Of a DNA stretch of 39,325 nt, positions 26,335-34,459 are shown piece by piece (the first letter of the stretch is position 1; the number at the start of each line of letters is the position of its first letter). Below the pieces are notes generated by a model. That model searched no databases and had not been told where the DNA came from. It saw only the letters and a list, made by a program, of their open reading frames with translations. The stretch comes from an uncultured Dialister sp. (lineage in GTDB: Bacteria > Bacillota > Negativicutes > Veillonellales > Dialisteraceae): positions 1 through 39,325 of the forward strand of contig NZ_CAAFRZ010000113.1 of NCBI RefSeq assembly GCF_900765565.1. Direction: 5' to 3'. Made by a program: the position numbers and the translations under genes.

Positions 26335-26823
26335 GCAGGAGGTTCAAAGTTAATGCTGCTTGTACGGCTTCTTCAACATTGAATCAGAATGAAGTTGTAA
26401 TAAATAGAGTTGAGAGTTGAGATTTGAGAGTTGAGAGTTGAGGTCCTGCGGTTACGACGAAGTACGGTCGGAGTCATTTGGAACGGGGCTTCTAGCTGCT
26501 AGCTCCTAGCTTCCAAGAATGCTCGACAGCCTGCGGCATGAAGAAGCCAACGGGTTCAACCGCAGGAAGCGCCGCAGGCTGATCAGCTTTCCTAGTTGCT
26601 AGCCGCTAGTAGCTAAAAGCCCCCACACGAGCGCACGCCGCTCACCCACACAGGCGCCGCAGGCGGACCAGCTCAAGGCTCAAGGCTGAAGGCTCAAAGC
26701 CTGACCTCAGTGGACAGCATCTGCCCGGCTTAGCTGGGAAAGGGCCTACTATTGCGGCGCTATATGAATTGTGCGCCGCCACCAGCACTCCTCACTCCTA
26801 ACTTGCAGTGGCTTCAGCCCTGC
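26335..26823. repeat. Mosaic repeat region upstream of sdaAB, composite copy 2
   Basis: It contains a 7-nt GAGTTGA array (26407-26444), a CTAG-rich inverted element (26486 to about 26628), GCGCCGCAGG units, a CTCAAGG array (26671-26702), a GCGGCGC hairpin (26754-26779) and an ACTCCTC unit (26786-26799). The order is the same as at 24407-24699. On the minus strand a frame reading MLKKPYKQH and a stop (26347-26376) precedes the hairpin; it may be a leader peptide or gene remnant. Confidence 0.85.
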
Positions 26824-28167
26824 TTACATCCAATGGCTCAGGTCGAAATCTTCGCCGATGGTTTCCCGGATGCAGATCTTGGCAATGTACATGCCCATAA
26901 GGGTCAGGGACGAACGGCGGATCATGCTGTTATCCCAGATGGTCTGCAGCTTCTCCAGGTTCGGCGAAACCTTGCCCAGGATATAGCCCATTTCCTTTCT
27001 GTCGTAATTGACAGGACGGGATTCCACAAGGGCCAGGATACTTCTTCTGGTCACTTCATCTTCCAGGCCCATATCATCGAAGAGGCCTGCCAAGGTCGAT
27101 TCATCCACCGCCGCCGGTTTCACATAGGAATTGTAAAGGCTCGGAACAATGGTGCCTTCCGGCCAGGATGGCCAGGCCGCCGCCAGTTCGCTCTTCATGC
27201 AGCCCCGGAATGCAAAGATCAGGGGGTACGAATCATGGAGTACCTGACCGAAGGGGATATCCTTGTTTTCCAGGGAAACGCAGTGCAGGTATTCCAGCTG
27301 CTGGTACCCCGTATATTCATCGGGCAGTTTATAAAGGAAGGGGGTAATATACTTTTCCGTATACCGCTTCAGGTGCTGGGCATCCACGTTGTCCGTATTC
27401 CGGGAGTAGTGGAAAATGAGGAGCAGCGCCAGGGCGTGGAATTCGCTTTCCTCCATGCGGGGCATGGCTTTCAGGGCATCGTAGGCCAGGATGGTCTTCG
27501 TATCGGAACGGCTGCCCCGGGCTACATCGCCAAAGGCATCAGTCACCATTTCCAGTACCACCGGCGTAGGCATCATGACGTAGGTACGCTGGGCATTCTG
27601 CATGGCTTCCTGCACCATAATATGGGTGAGGGTATCCACGGCTTCCTTGTTCTTCATGTGAAGTCCTTCGATGAGGTGCATGGTCACCTTCCGGGTATCC
27701 TGTTCCACGGTGGTAGAAACGGCGCCGTACCGGTTCAGGAAGTGGCGGACGAAATATTCCTCCAGAGAGTCCAGGTCCGGCATGGAAGAGAGCACATGGG
27801 GCTCCGGTTCCGGCGGGAAGGGTCCCTTGCTGAGGTGGGAAGAAAAGGCGTCCTGGGCCTTGGATTCTCCGAAATCCTTGCGGTTGAAGACCCGGGTCTT
27901 TTCTTCTTCATCGTCAAAATGGACGGGCTTCGGGCGGTTCCGTTTCACCGGGATAATCTGGGTGGAATCATCCACCTTTGATTTGGCAGCTGCCGCCGGT
28001 GCCGGTTTTGGCGCTTCCGGCGCTTTTTTCAGCGGAATTTCCACAGTATCATCGGTGACTTCGCTGTTCTTCTTGAACCGCTTCGGTACGCCGCAGATAA
28101 TAAGGTAAGACACAAAAAAGAAAAGCAGGGCCACCGCTGCTAACACAAGATAAGGAATAATAACCAT
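26824..28167 (-). CDS. Membrane-anchored protein of unknown function
   Basis: A 447-residue protein with one N-terminal transmembrane helix (about residues 4-26, IIPYLVLAAVALLFFFVSYLI), then a Pro/Ala/Lys-rich linker (about 30-110) and a largely helical globular part (about 125-447). With few basic residues before the helix and RFKK after it, the large domain is probably cytoplasmic. I see no catalytic motif. It may belong to a conserved uncharacterised family of Veillonella relatives, but I cannot confirm this. GAGGAG precedes the ATG. It is flanked by repeat mosaics and stands alone. Confidence 0.85.
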   Translation of the reverse strand: MVIIPYLVLAAVALLFFFVSYLIICGVPKRFKKNSEVTDDTVEIPLKKAPEAPKPAPAAAAKSKVDDSTQIIPVKRNRPKPVHFDDEEEKTRVFNRKDFGESKAQDAFSSHLSKGPFPPEPEPHVLSSMPDLDSLEEYFVRHFLNRYGAVSTTVEQDTRKVTMHLIEGLHMKNKEAVDTLTHIMVQEAMQNAQRTYVMMPTPVVLEMVTDAFGDVARGSRSDTKTILAYDALKAMPRMEESEFHALALLLIFHYSRNTDNVDAQHLKRYTEKYITPFLYKLPDEYTGYQQLEYLHCVSLENKDIPFGQVLHDSYPLIFAFRGCMKSELAAAWPSWPEGTIVPSLYNSYVKPAAVDESTLAGLFDDMGLEDEVTRRSILALVESRPVNYDRKEMGYILGKVSPNLEKLQTIWDNSMIRRSSLTLMGMYIAKICIRETIGEDFDLSHWM

Positions 28168-28211
28168 GAAATCTCCTCATTCACTCTTTCACTGACACAA
28201 AATTCAGTTAC

Positions 28212-28240
28212 ATGGTACCATATTTTCCCCATGACTTCAA
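28212..28240 (-). promoter_or_regulatory. Promoter of the 447-residue protein gene
   Basis: TTGAAG (28235-28240), 17 bp, TACCAT (28212-28217) with TGG directly before the -10 box. It starts about 45 bases upstream of the ATG. Confidence 0.5.
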
Positions 28241-28267
28241 TGACAGCCCTCCGTAAGACGGGAAAGC

Positions 28268-28295
28268 TTGTTTTGGCTAAGGCCCTCGGTATAAT
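28268..28295 (+). promoter_or_regulatory. Plus-strand promoter-like element facing a gene-free region
   Basis: TTGTTT (28268-28273), 16 bp, TATAAT (28290-28295) on the plus strand points into 900 bases without a gene but with strong RNA-like secondary structure. It could drive an untranslated RNA; this is speculative. Confidence 0.35.
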
Positions 28296-29197
28296 AGAAA
28301 TGTAAAGTAAACATGCTTACCAACTCTGGCGCTGGTGGATGGCTGGGTACCGTGCGAACGGGCGGAGGCTTCTAGCGGCTAGCGTCTAGCTGTCAGGAAA
28401 ACTGGCCAGCCTGCGGCGCTGAGGAATGACTGGCGGTGCGTGCAAACAGGTGTGGGCATTGAGCCTTGAGCGGATCAGGCCCTTCGGGCCCAGTGACGGA
28501 TGGTAGAGCGCCGTGCGTTCCTGCGGGGGCTTCTAGCGGCTAGCTCCCAACTGTCAGGAAAGCCGGTTCGCCTGCGGCGCTCCATCAGCTAACCTCCGTC
28601 GCCTTCGGCGCCATCGCCGGGCCACAAAAGGAAGGTGCCTTAGTGTGCAGTAAAGGCACCAATTTGGGCCCGGCTCGAGGGTCCTCTGCAGGACACCTCG
28701 CCTTCCAGGGAAGGAGGCTAACAACCAGCAGCTTCCCAGGCACTATCCCCACTCGTCATCTCGAGCATTGACACGCTTCCCCTCGGGTGGTAAGCAGAGT
28801 AGTGACGCTATAGTCAAAAATTGCTGCATTGTCAAAAAATCGAGAGATCTTTCCGATAGTTGACTGTGACGGGGTTACAACTCCATAGAGCACAGGGCCC
28901 TTCAGAATCCCTCTGTCTGCTTCCGCAGACATCTCCCTTTGAAAAAGGGAGACTTCCTGACAGCGGCTGGCGCCGCAAATGAAGTCCCATCCCCTGGCCT
29001 TCGGCCATACGGTCTGCACCAAAGCCCGAGATAGATGCGGCGGAGCCGCTGGATACAAACTCCGCGCCGCCCCATTATTCTGCTGCGGCGCACCTCCACT
29101 CCTCACTCCTCACTTCTCACTCCTCACTTTTTTGGCCTCCAGTCCCATCCCCCTCGATCTCGACCTCGATCTTATATCTATTCCCCAGGTGACCCAA
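28296..29197. repeat. Long non-coding mosaic upstream of cbiZ
   Basis: Nothing here looks coding. It contains two CTAG element halves (28369-28400 and 28524-28562), a long nested hairpin (28616-28674), a PstI-like stem GTCC-TCTGCA-GGAC (near 28683-28696), hairpins GTCTGC-TTCC-GCAGAC and CTCCCTTT-GAA-AAAGGGAG (28916-28951), a GCGCCGC/GCGGCGC hairpin (29064-29091), a 7-nt ACTCCTC array (29096-29130) and a 6-nt CTCGAT array (29153-29172). Confidence 0.8.
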
Positions 29198-30004
29198 ATG
29201 AATCTATCCAATCCCCATACCCCCATTCCCCTTTCCATTTCCGGCGCATCCCTTACGGTATCTCCGGAGAACCTTCTCATTACCTTTGACCGGCCCCACC
29301 GGTCCCTATCCACCGCCATCTACGGCGGCGGTTTCCGGAATATCCGGTTCGCCATGAACCGTAAACTCACCGCCTTCTACGAAAGGGAATCGGATTTTCC
29401 CGGAGGCTCCGTGAAAGCCTGGCTCGCCCGCTGTGCTTCTGATGCCGGTGCCGTTCCCGAAGAAAGTGCGGTCCTCCTGACGGCGGCGAAGGTGAATCTC
29501 TATTCCCATAAAGTCATCCGCTCCGGCCCGGTGCTGGTGGAAGCCATCACTACCGGCGGCGTGGAAAAGACCGCCTGCCGGGCCTCCTCTTCTCCCCTGT
29601 ACCGGGAAGAAAAGGGGAAATTCGCCCCCCTGGGCACCATCAATATGATGGTCCTCTTCCATGGCAGCCTACCTGATGGCATCATGGCCCGGGTCCTTAT
29701 TACTCTCACCGAAGGAAAAACGGCTGCCCTGAATGACCTGGGTATTGCGGACGTAAATAACGGGAAGCCCGCCACCGGTACCGGTACCGACGGCATTACC
29801 TTCATCACGGACCCAAAGGGTCCTGCCTTCACCGACGCCGGTCCTTTCTCCGAGCTCGGCGCTTCCCTGGCAAAGGCAGCCTACGAATCGGTGACGGAAT
29901 GCATCCAAACCTTCGACCATCCCTGGAACGCTTCCCCCCTCCTCGCCACCCCAAAAGCGGTGGACCTGGAGGAACTGCGGAAAAAAGAAAGAATTGAGAT
30001 TTGA
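29198..30004 (+). CDS. cbiZ: Adenosylcobinamide amidohydrolase CbiZ
   Basis: CbiZ cleaves the aminopropanol side chain of adenosylcobinamide to adenosylcobyric acid, a corrinoid-salvage step. The 268-residue protein shows the family blocks STAIYGGGFRNIRFAMN, LFHGSLPDGIMARVLITLTEGKTAAL (in part) and ATGTGTDGITF. The frame is open far upstream through repeats; the ATG at 29198 with AGGTGA is chosen. The C-terminus reads KKERIEI and a stop, encoded by the first units of a 7-nt GAATTGA repeat, so the repeat sets the end of the protein. No other cobalamin genes or B12 riboswitch are visible nearby. Confidence 0.9.
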   Translation: MNLSNPHTPIPLSISGASLTVSPENLLITFDRPHRSLSTAIYGGGFRNIRFAMNRKLTAFYERESDFPGGSVKAWLARCASDAGAVPEESAVLLTAAKVNLYSHKVIRSGPVLVEAITTGGVEKTACRASSSPLYREEKGKFAPLGTINMMVLFHGSLPDGIMARVLITLTEGKTAALNDLGIADVNNGKPATGTGTDGITFITDPKGPAFTDAGPFSELGASLAKAAYESVTECIQTFDHPWNASPLLATPKAVDLEELRKKERIEI

Positions 30005-30366
30005 GTGAAGAGAATTGAGGTGGCCAGGCCCTTCGGGCCAATCCTGTTGGCTAACCTCTGTCCGGCGGTGTCACCTTGGAGGACGGAGCAAAGCAGCGCG
30101 CAAATTTTCGAACCCCTTTCCAGCGGGGTGAGATGTCAGCAAATCTGACAGGGAGTGAATCTGCAGCGAAGCCGCGGAACCTCAATTCTCAAAACTCAAT
30201 TCTCAATTCTTTCTTTTTCCGCAGGCGGACCAGCTCTCCTGGTTGCCAGCAGCCAGCAGCTAGAAGCCCCCGCCCGTTCGCACGCTCACTTCCCCACCCG
30301 ACCCCGGCCCGCAGGGCCTGATCACCTCAACTCTCAAATCTCAACTCTCAACTCTCCATTGTATTC
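30005..30366. repeat. Mosaic repeats between cbiZ and the zeta-toxin gene
   Basis: It holds GAATTGA-type units (29991-30020), a GGCCCTTCGGGCC palindrome, the opposite-strand array CTCAATTCTC (30179-30211), a CTAG element half (GCCAGCAGC ... GCTAGAAGCCCC, 30244-30270), GGCCCGCAGGGCC (30307-30319) and a 7-nt CTCAACT array (30324-30357) that ends just before the zeta-toxin promoter. No gene is supported. Confidence 0.8.
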
Positions 30367-30395
30367 TCGACAAAACCGGCAGTCTCTGATATGAT
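30367..30395 (+). promoter_or_regulatory. Promoter of the zeta-toxin-domain gene
   Basis: TCGACA (30367-30372), 17 bp, TATGAT (30390-30395), about 47 bases before the ATG. Both boxes match consensus at five of six positions. Confidence 0.65.
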
Positions 30396-30441
30396 AAAGC
30401 CAAGTGTATACAGATGAATTAGCAAAGGAGTTGGTCAGGCT

Positions 30442-31482
30442 ATGCCCTATGACGAGCGGACAGTAGAAGAATTAAGTGAATCAGCGGAAATTACCCCTCC
30501 CGGGATCCAGTTGGAAGTGAATGGAGAAATCTTTACCACCATCCACAACCTGCTTTGGACCATGAAGGGGGACGTGGAAATCGACCGGGCCGATGAAGCC
30601 CGCCTGTACAGCCTGTGGCGTACCACCATCCGTGAGATGTCGCTTATAGAGCTCCGCAAAGGACAGGGCCTCCCCATGTCTACCCAGGTAAGCATGCTCC
30701 GGGAAGCATACAATATTGAAACGAAGTACATGGCAGACCAGATCTTCCGTCCTGTGAACGGGAAACTGACCCGCCAGCTCATTGCCAAAGAAAGCGCCTT
30801 TGACCGGGCGGAAATGGATGACCTCTTTGAACGGACCGTATGGCCTTCCATCAAAGAAAATAAAACCGGTAACCAGAAGCACCCCATGGCCTTCATCATT
30901 GCCGGCCAGCCGGGCTCCGGGAAAACCCGCATGTCCTCCATGATCATTGAAGAGTACAATGGAAATATCGTCCAGTCCATGGGCGACAATTTCCGGGGCT
31001 TCCATCCCCGGTACAAAAAGCTCATGAAGAAATACGGCCAGTACTGTGCCTACTTCTCCATGGAACAGGGCCGGTATCTTTCAGACCTTACCATGAAAAA
31101 GGCGGCAGAAGGGCGGTACCACATCCTCCAGGAAGGTTCCCTGGAAAACGTATCCCACACCATGGAATACATTTCCTACCTGAAAGACATGGGCTACGAA
31201 ATCTGCGTACTCCTCCGGGCCTGCCCGAAAAAGGAAAGCTGGAAAGCCATTCACCAGCTCTTCCTCCAGCAGCGGCTGAAAGCGCCGGGCCTGTCCCGTC
31301 TCATCACGAAAGATTACCACGACAAAGCCTGCATGGCATTCCTTTCCGCCACCAACGACCTCATCAGCCAGAACCTTATGGACCGGCTCATTATCAAGAG
31401 CCCCAAGGGCCTTCTCTATGACAGCGATGATATGCCCACGGAACGGGTAAGCGAACTTCTGGCAAAACGAATGGTCAAATAA
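30442..31482 (+). CDS. Zeta-toxin domain protein (P-loop kinase)
   Basis: A 346-residue protein with a zeta-toxin fold in its second half. Visible are Walker A GQPGSGKT (155-162), GDNFRGFHPRY (181-191) with the family's Asp, Arg and His-Pro, and QEGSLENV (230-237) followed by a GYEICVLLRA strand. Zeta toxins phosphorylate UDP-N-acetylglucosamine or related metabolites. The first 150 residues form an unrecognised, mostly helical domain. No epsilon-type antitoxin gene lies next to it, so the N-terminal part may self-regulate, or the protein may be a housekeeping kinase. AAGGAG is 11 bases before the ATG, a rather long distance. Confidence 0.85.
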   Translation: MPYDERTVEELSESAEITPPGIQLEVNGEIFTTIHNLLWTMKGDVEIDRADEARLYSLWRTTIREMSLIELRKGQGLPMSTQVSMLREAYNIETKYMADQIFRPVNGKLTRQLIAKESAFDRAEMDDLFERTVWPSIKENKTGNQKHPMAFIIAGQPGSGKTRMSSMIIEEYNGNIVQSMGDNFRGFHPRYKKLMKKYGQYCAYFSMEQGRYLSDLTMKKAAEGRYHILQEGSLENVSHTMEYISYLKDMGYEICVLLRACPKKESWKAIHQLFLQQRLKAPGLSRLITKDYHDKACMAFLSATNDLISQNLMDRLIIKSPKGLLYDSDDMPTERVSELLAKRMVK

Positions 31483-31488
31483 CCGATC

Positions 31489-31523
31489 AATGGCAGCGCT
31501 CCGGCGCCGCCATTTTCTTTTTT
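31489..31523 (+). terminator. Terminator between the zeta-toxin gene and queG
   Basis: AATGGC-A-GCGC and GCGC-C-GCCATT pair around a 4-base loop with one internal A-C mismatch and are followed by TTCTTTTTT. The queG ribosome site begins just after it, so queG probably depends on read-through or its own start. Confidence 0.8.
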
Positions 31524-31541
31524 CTGAAAGGATGTGAAACC

Positions 31542-32426
31542 GTGGACCCGAAAGAGGAATTCACCAAAGCCGCCCGGTCCCTGGGCCTTGACGCCTGTGG
31601 CGCCTGCAGCGCCGTTTTCGAAGATACCCTCAAAAGAAATCTTTCCGAAACCGGCCCGGTCCCCTTTGCGCCGCCGGAAATCGAAAGACGCCTCGCCCCG
31701 GAGGAGCTTCTCCCCGGAGCCCGGTCCTTTTTCGTCATCCTTTTCCCCTACAAGGCGGAGGATGAGGGAAAGGCAAACATTGCCCTCTACGCCCGGCCAA
31801 AGGACTACCACCGCATCAATCATCGGTACATGGAAAAAATGGTGGAGAAAATGAAAGCCCTCTACCCCGACGACGACTTTCTTCCCCTCACCGATACCTC
31901 CCCCATGGTGGACCGGTGGCTCGCCTACGCTGCGGGCCTCGGCTTCTTCGGAAGGAACCACTGCCTCATCAACCCCACCTACGGCTCCTATGTCACCATC
32001 GGCACCATACTGACCACCCTTTCCCTTGCCCCCGACAGGCCCCTTTCCCTATCCTGCGGCAGCTGCCATGCCTGCATCGGCGCCTGCCCCGGCAGGGTGT
32101 TGGGCGGGAAGACCTTCAACCCCTGGCACTGCAAGTCCTACCTTACCCAGAAAAAGGAGGACCTCACGGAGGAGGAAGAAGAAATCCTCCAAAGAACCCC
32201 CTACATCTTCGGCTGTGATGAATGCCAGCGCTGCTGCCCCTGGAACCGCAGGGCCAAACCGTCCCCGCTCCCGGAAATCCGGGAATCCCGGATCCCCTTC
32301 CTTTCTCAAGAAGCCCTCCAATCCCTCTCTAACCGGGCCTTTGACCGGACATACAAAGAATACGCCTTCGCCTGGCGGGGAAAAAAGGTGCTGCTGAGGA
32401 ATTGGGAAGTACTGAAAAAGAAGTGA
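31542..32426 (+). CDS. queG: Epoxyqueuosine reductase
   Basis: QueG reduces epoxyqueuosine to queuosine in tRNA, using cobalamin and two [4Fe-4S] clusters. The 294-residue protein has AAGLGFFGRNHCLINP (about 130-145), the cluster cysteines C172, C175, C178, C182 and the second set C225, C228, C231/C232. It lacks the C-terminal HEAT-like extension of the ~380-residue E. coli form. It starts with GTG after GAAAGGATG. Its cobalamin need fits with corrinoid salvage by the neighbouring CbiZ, though no direct link is shown. Confidence 0.93.
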   Translation: MDPKEEFTKAARSLGLDACGACSAVFEDTLKRNLSETGPVPFAPPEIERRLAPEELLPGARSFFVILFPYKAEDEGKANIALYARPKDYHRINHRYMEKMVEKMKALYPDDDFLPLTDTSPMVDRWLAYAAGLGFFGRNHCLINPTYGSYVTIGTILTTLSLAPDRPLSLSCGSCHACIGACPGRVLGGKTFNPWHCKSYLTQKKEDLTEEEEEILQRTPYIFGCDECQRCCPWNRRAKPSPLPEIRESRIPFLSQEALQSLSNRAFDRTYKEYAFAWRGKKVLLRNWEVLKKK

Positions 32427-33064
32427 GCGGCGGCTGAAGCCGCGTGCAAACCTGCGGGGCCTTGAGCCTTCAGCTGTACAGGCCCTGCGGGCCGGGAGAT
32501 ATGTGGCTGAGCGGCGTGCGAACGGGTGGGGCTTTTAGCTGCTGGCTTCTAGCGGCTAGGAAAACCGGTCCGCCTGCGGCGCTCCATCAGCTAACCTCCG
32601 TCAGATGAGATTGAGATTGAGACCGAGATTGAGGGAGACATCGGCTCCGCCGCCGTTAGGGCCCTAAAGACTCTGTCCCTATGACGTGCAATTGACACCG
32701 CAGCAGGCTCCTTCCTCGGAAGGCGGAGGTACTTCGGCCGGGCTCTAAGGTGCTCGCTTAGTGTGCAGGCTATGTGCGAGTCCTGCAGAGGACTCGCACG
32801 CCAGTCGCAAGTTGGCGCTTGTTCTGCACATAAAAGAGCCTTCCTTTTGTCGCCCGGCCGGAGCTGCCCAACGGGCTGGGGTTAGCCATAGGAAACTGAC
32901 CAAAGCGCCGCAGGCCGATCAGCTTTCCTAGCCGCTAACAGCTAGAAGCTAGAAGCCCCCGCCCGTACACACAGTAACTTACACACCCGTCACCGGCCCG
33001 CAGGGCCTGACCAGCTCAAGGCTGAAGGCTCAATGCTCACACCCGTTCGCATACCGTATAATCA
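32427..33064. repeat. Long non-coding mosaic after queG
   Basis: It has a CTAG element half (32530-32562), a 6-nt GAGATT array (32606-32634), a large structured element with outer stem GGCCGGGC/GCCCGGCC (32736-32743, 32852-32859) and an inner perfect stem GTGCGAGTCC/GGACTCGCAC (32774-32783, 32790-32799), a second CTAG half (32928-32962), GGCCCGCAGGGCC and a CTCAAGG array (33013-33038). The 45 bases around 32571-32601 repeat those around 28570-28600. No gene is seen. Confidence 0.8.
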
Positions 33065-33099
33065 AAAAGGACTGATGAGAAAATCTCACCAGTCCTTTT
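33065..33099 (-). terminator. Terminator of the metallophosphoesterase gene
   Basis: AAAAGGACTG and CAGTCCTTTT with further inner pairs TGAGA/TCTCA form a long stem with a 3-base loop. On the minus strand a T-run follows. It begins right after the stop codon. Confidence 0.92.
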
Positions 33100-33100
33100 G

Positions 33101-34381
33101 TTATTTCTGTACCACCGTTTCGTGGAGCTTGGTGCCATCCGGCAGGTAGCCCGTAAGAACGAGGCGGTCATCGCTGGCCTCCAGCACCGAGTAATTGTCC
33201 GTTTCCGGCTGGGGTGCCACGTATTCGTCGAGGGCATGCCGCTTCCAGAGTCCCGGGTAACGCACATTGCCCGAGAGCCCGTCGATCACGTATACCGGAC
33301 CCCTGTCGGAACGCTGGAAATCGTAAATCCGTCCCCGGTCCCGGTACGTATGGAGGTGGGCGGAAATGACCAGGTCCACTCCGTTTGCATCAAAGATGGG
33401 CATGAAAGCCTTCCCTTCCTCGGAGAATCCCTCTTCCCGGTGGGGCCGATTCTCGTCGGCAAATCCGTACTGCAGGGGATCCTTGTGCATGAGCACCACT
33501 TTCCACTTCTGCTTCGTCCCCTTCAGGTCCTTTTCCAGCCAGGCCTTCTGTTTTTCGAAAAGATCCGGAAGCCATTCCCCCTCTTCCGTGAGAGACGTAT
33601 CAAGCACCGCAAAGTGCACGTTTCCCCAGTCGAAGGAGTAGTAATGGTTCTGCATCTTCTCGTCCCCATTGCCAGGAAGGGAAAAATGGGTAAGGAAACG
33701 GTCAGGCATATGGTTCTTCCAGTCCAGGGAGTAAGCTTCATGGTTGCCGAGAGCCGGGGCCACGGGGATCTGGGAAATAGCCGGTTCCACATCTTCCATC
33801 CAGGTCTGCCACTGGTATTCATCGTCCCCGTTGTCCACCAGGTCTCCCAGTGCGATAAAGAAGGCCGCATCTTCATTGGCCTTTGTGGCGTTGGCAAAAA
33901 GCTTCTTCCAGTCACTATAATCGGAGCTCTGGGAATCGGAAGTAACGATGGCTTTGAAGGATTTCCCGTCATCCGTCTTCAGGGGATACCAGGTGCTCAC
34001 CTCATTGCCCTCCCGGGTCCGGTATTCGTAGGCCTTTCCCTTTTCCAGGTTTTCCAGCACCGCCGTATAAATGGTACCGTCTTTGATGCCCTTATTCCCT
34101 TTCAGGTTCTTCTGGGACGTGGCCACGGTGTAAATCGTGCTCCCTCCCTGTTCCCTGTATTCCAGGGACTCCTCATTGGCAGAGGGCATTTCCCACATGA
34201 TGGTCCTGCCCTTTGTATTGTCCGACGCCACCACCTGCCGCACATCAAAGGGCTTCATAGTCTCCTTCACCGGCCCGGACTGTGCCTGCTTTGAAGCGGG
34301 CCGGGCACTGCCGCCGCATCCGGCCAGGGAAAGCGCCAGCGCCGCTGCAGCCGCCAGGGCTGCCCATTTCTTATTTATCAT
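33101..34381 (-). CDS. Metallophosphoesterase lipoprotein (purple-acid-phosphatase-like)
   Basis: Exported phosphoesterase of 426 residues. The N-terminus is a lipoprotein signal ending in LAGC with C22 lipidated. A fibronectin-like N-terminal domain (about 40-145) is followed by a calcineurin-type metallophosphatase domain with TSDSQ, GDLVDNGD, GNHEAY, LMHKDP and SAHLHTY as metal-binding motifs. This architecture is that of purple acid phosphatase-like enzymes; substrate unknown. AAGGAG is 7 bases before the ATG. It is a single gene with its own terminator. Confidence 0.93.
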   Translation of the reverse strand: MINKKWAALAAAAALALSLAGCGGSARPASKQAQSGPVKETMKPFDVRQVVASDNTKGRTIMWEMPSANEESLEYREQGGSTIYTVATSQKNLKGNKGIKDGTIYTAVLENLEKGKAYEYRTREGNEVSTWYPLKTDDGKSFKAIVTSDSQSSDYSDWKKLFANATKANEDAAFFIALGDLVDNGDDEYQWQTWMEDVEPAISQIPVAPALGNHEAYSLDWKNHMPDRFLTHFSLPGNGDEKMQNHYYSFDWGNVHFAVLDTSLTEEGEWLPDLFEKQKAWLEKDLKGTKQKWKVVLMHKDPLQYGFADENRPHREEGFSEEGKAFMPIFDANGVDLVISAHLHTYRDRGRIYDFQRSDRGPVYVIDGLSGNVRYPGLWKRHALDEYVAPQPETDNYSVLEASDDRLVLTGYLPDGTKLHETVVQK

Positions 34382-34428
34382 AATGTCTCCTTACTTTGAA
34401 TTCAAAAAATACGATATTCATTGGTCCT

Positions 34429-34459
34429 ATTGTAAAAGTTAAAGTAAGGTTGAAGTCAA
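34429..34459 (-). promoter_or_regulatory. Possible promoter of the metallophosphoesterase gene
   Basis: TTGACT (34454-34459) and TACAAT (34429-34434) on the minus strand are good boxes but 19 bp apart, wider than the ideal. Confidence 0.4.

Noticed and set aside
24407..26702. CRISPR array
   Set aside because: The repeats have no 25-40 base repeat/spacer rhythm and no cas genes are nearby; the arrays are 6-7 nt and degenerate.
28756..29106. 116-codon minus-strand frame in the long gene-free region
   Set aside because: It is made of hairpin and repeat sequence with no ribosome site or family match.
28900..29197. Cobalamin riboswitch upstream of cbiZ
   Set aside because: No B12-box-like conserved core is seen; the region is repeat mosaic and hairpins.
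32427..33064. Insertion sequence or integrase remnant
   Set aside because: No transposase-like frame or terminal repeats with target duplication were found; the content matches the mosaic seen elsewhere.
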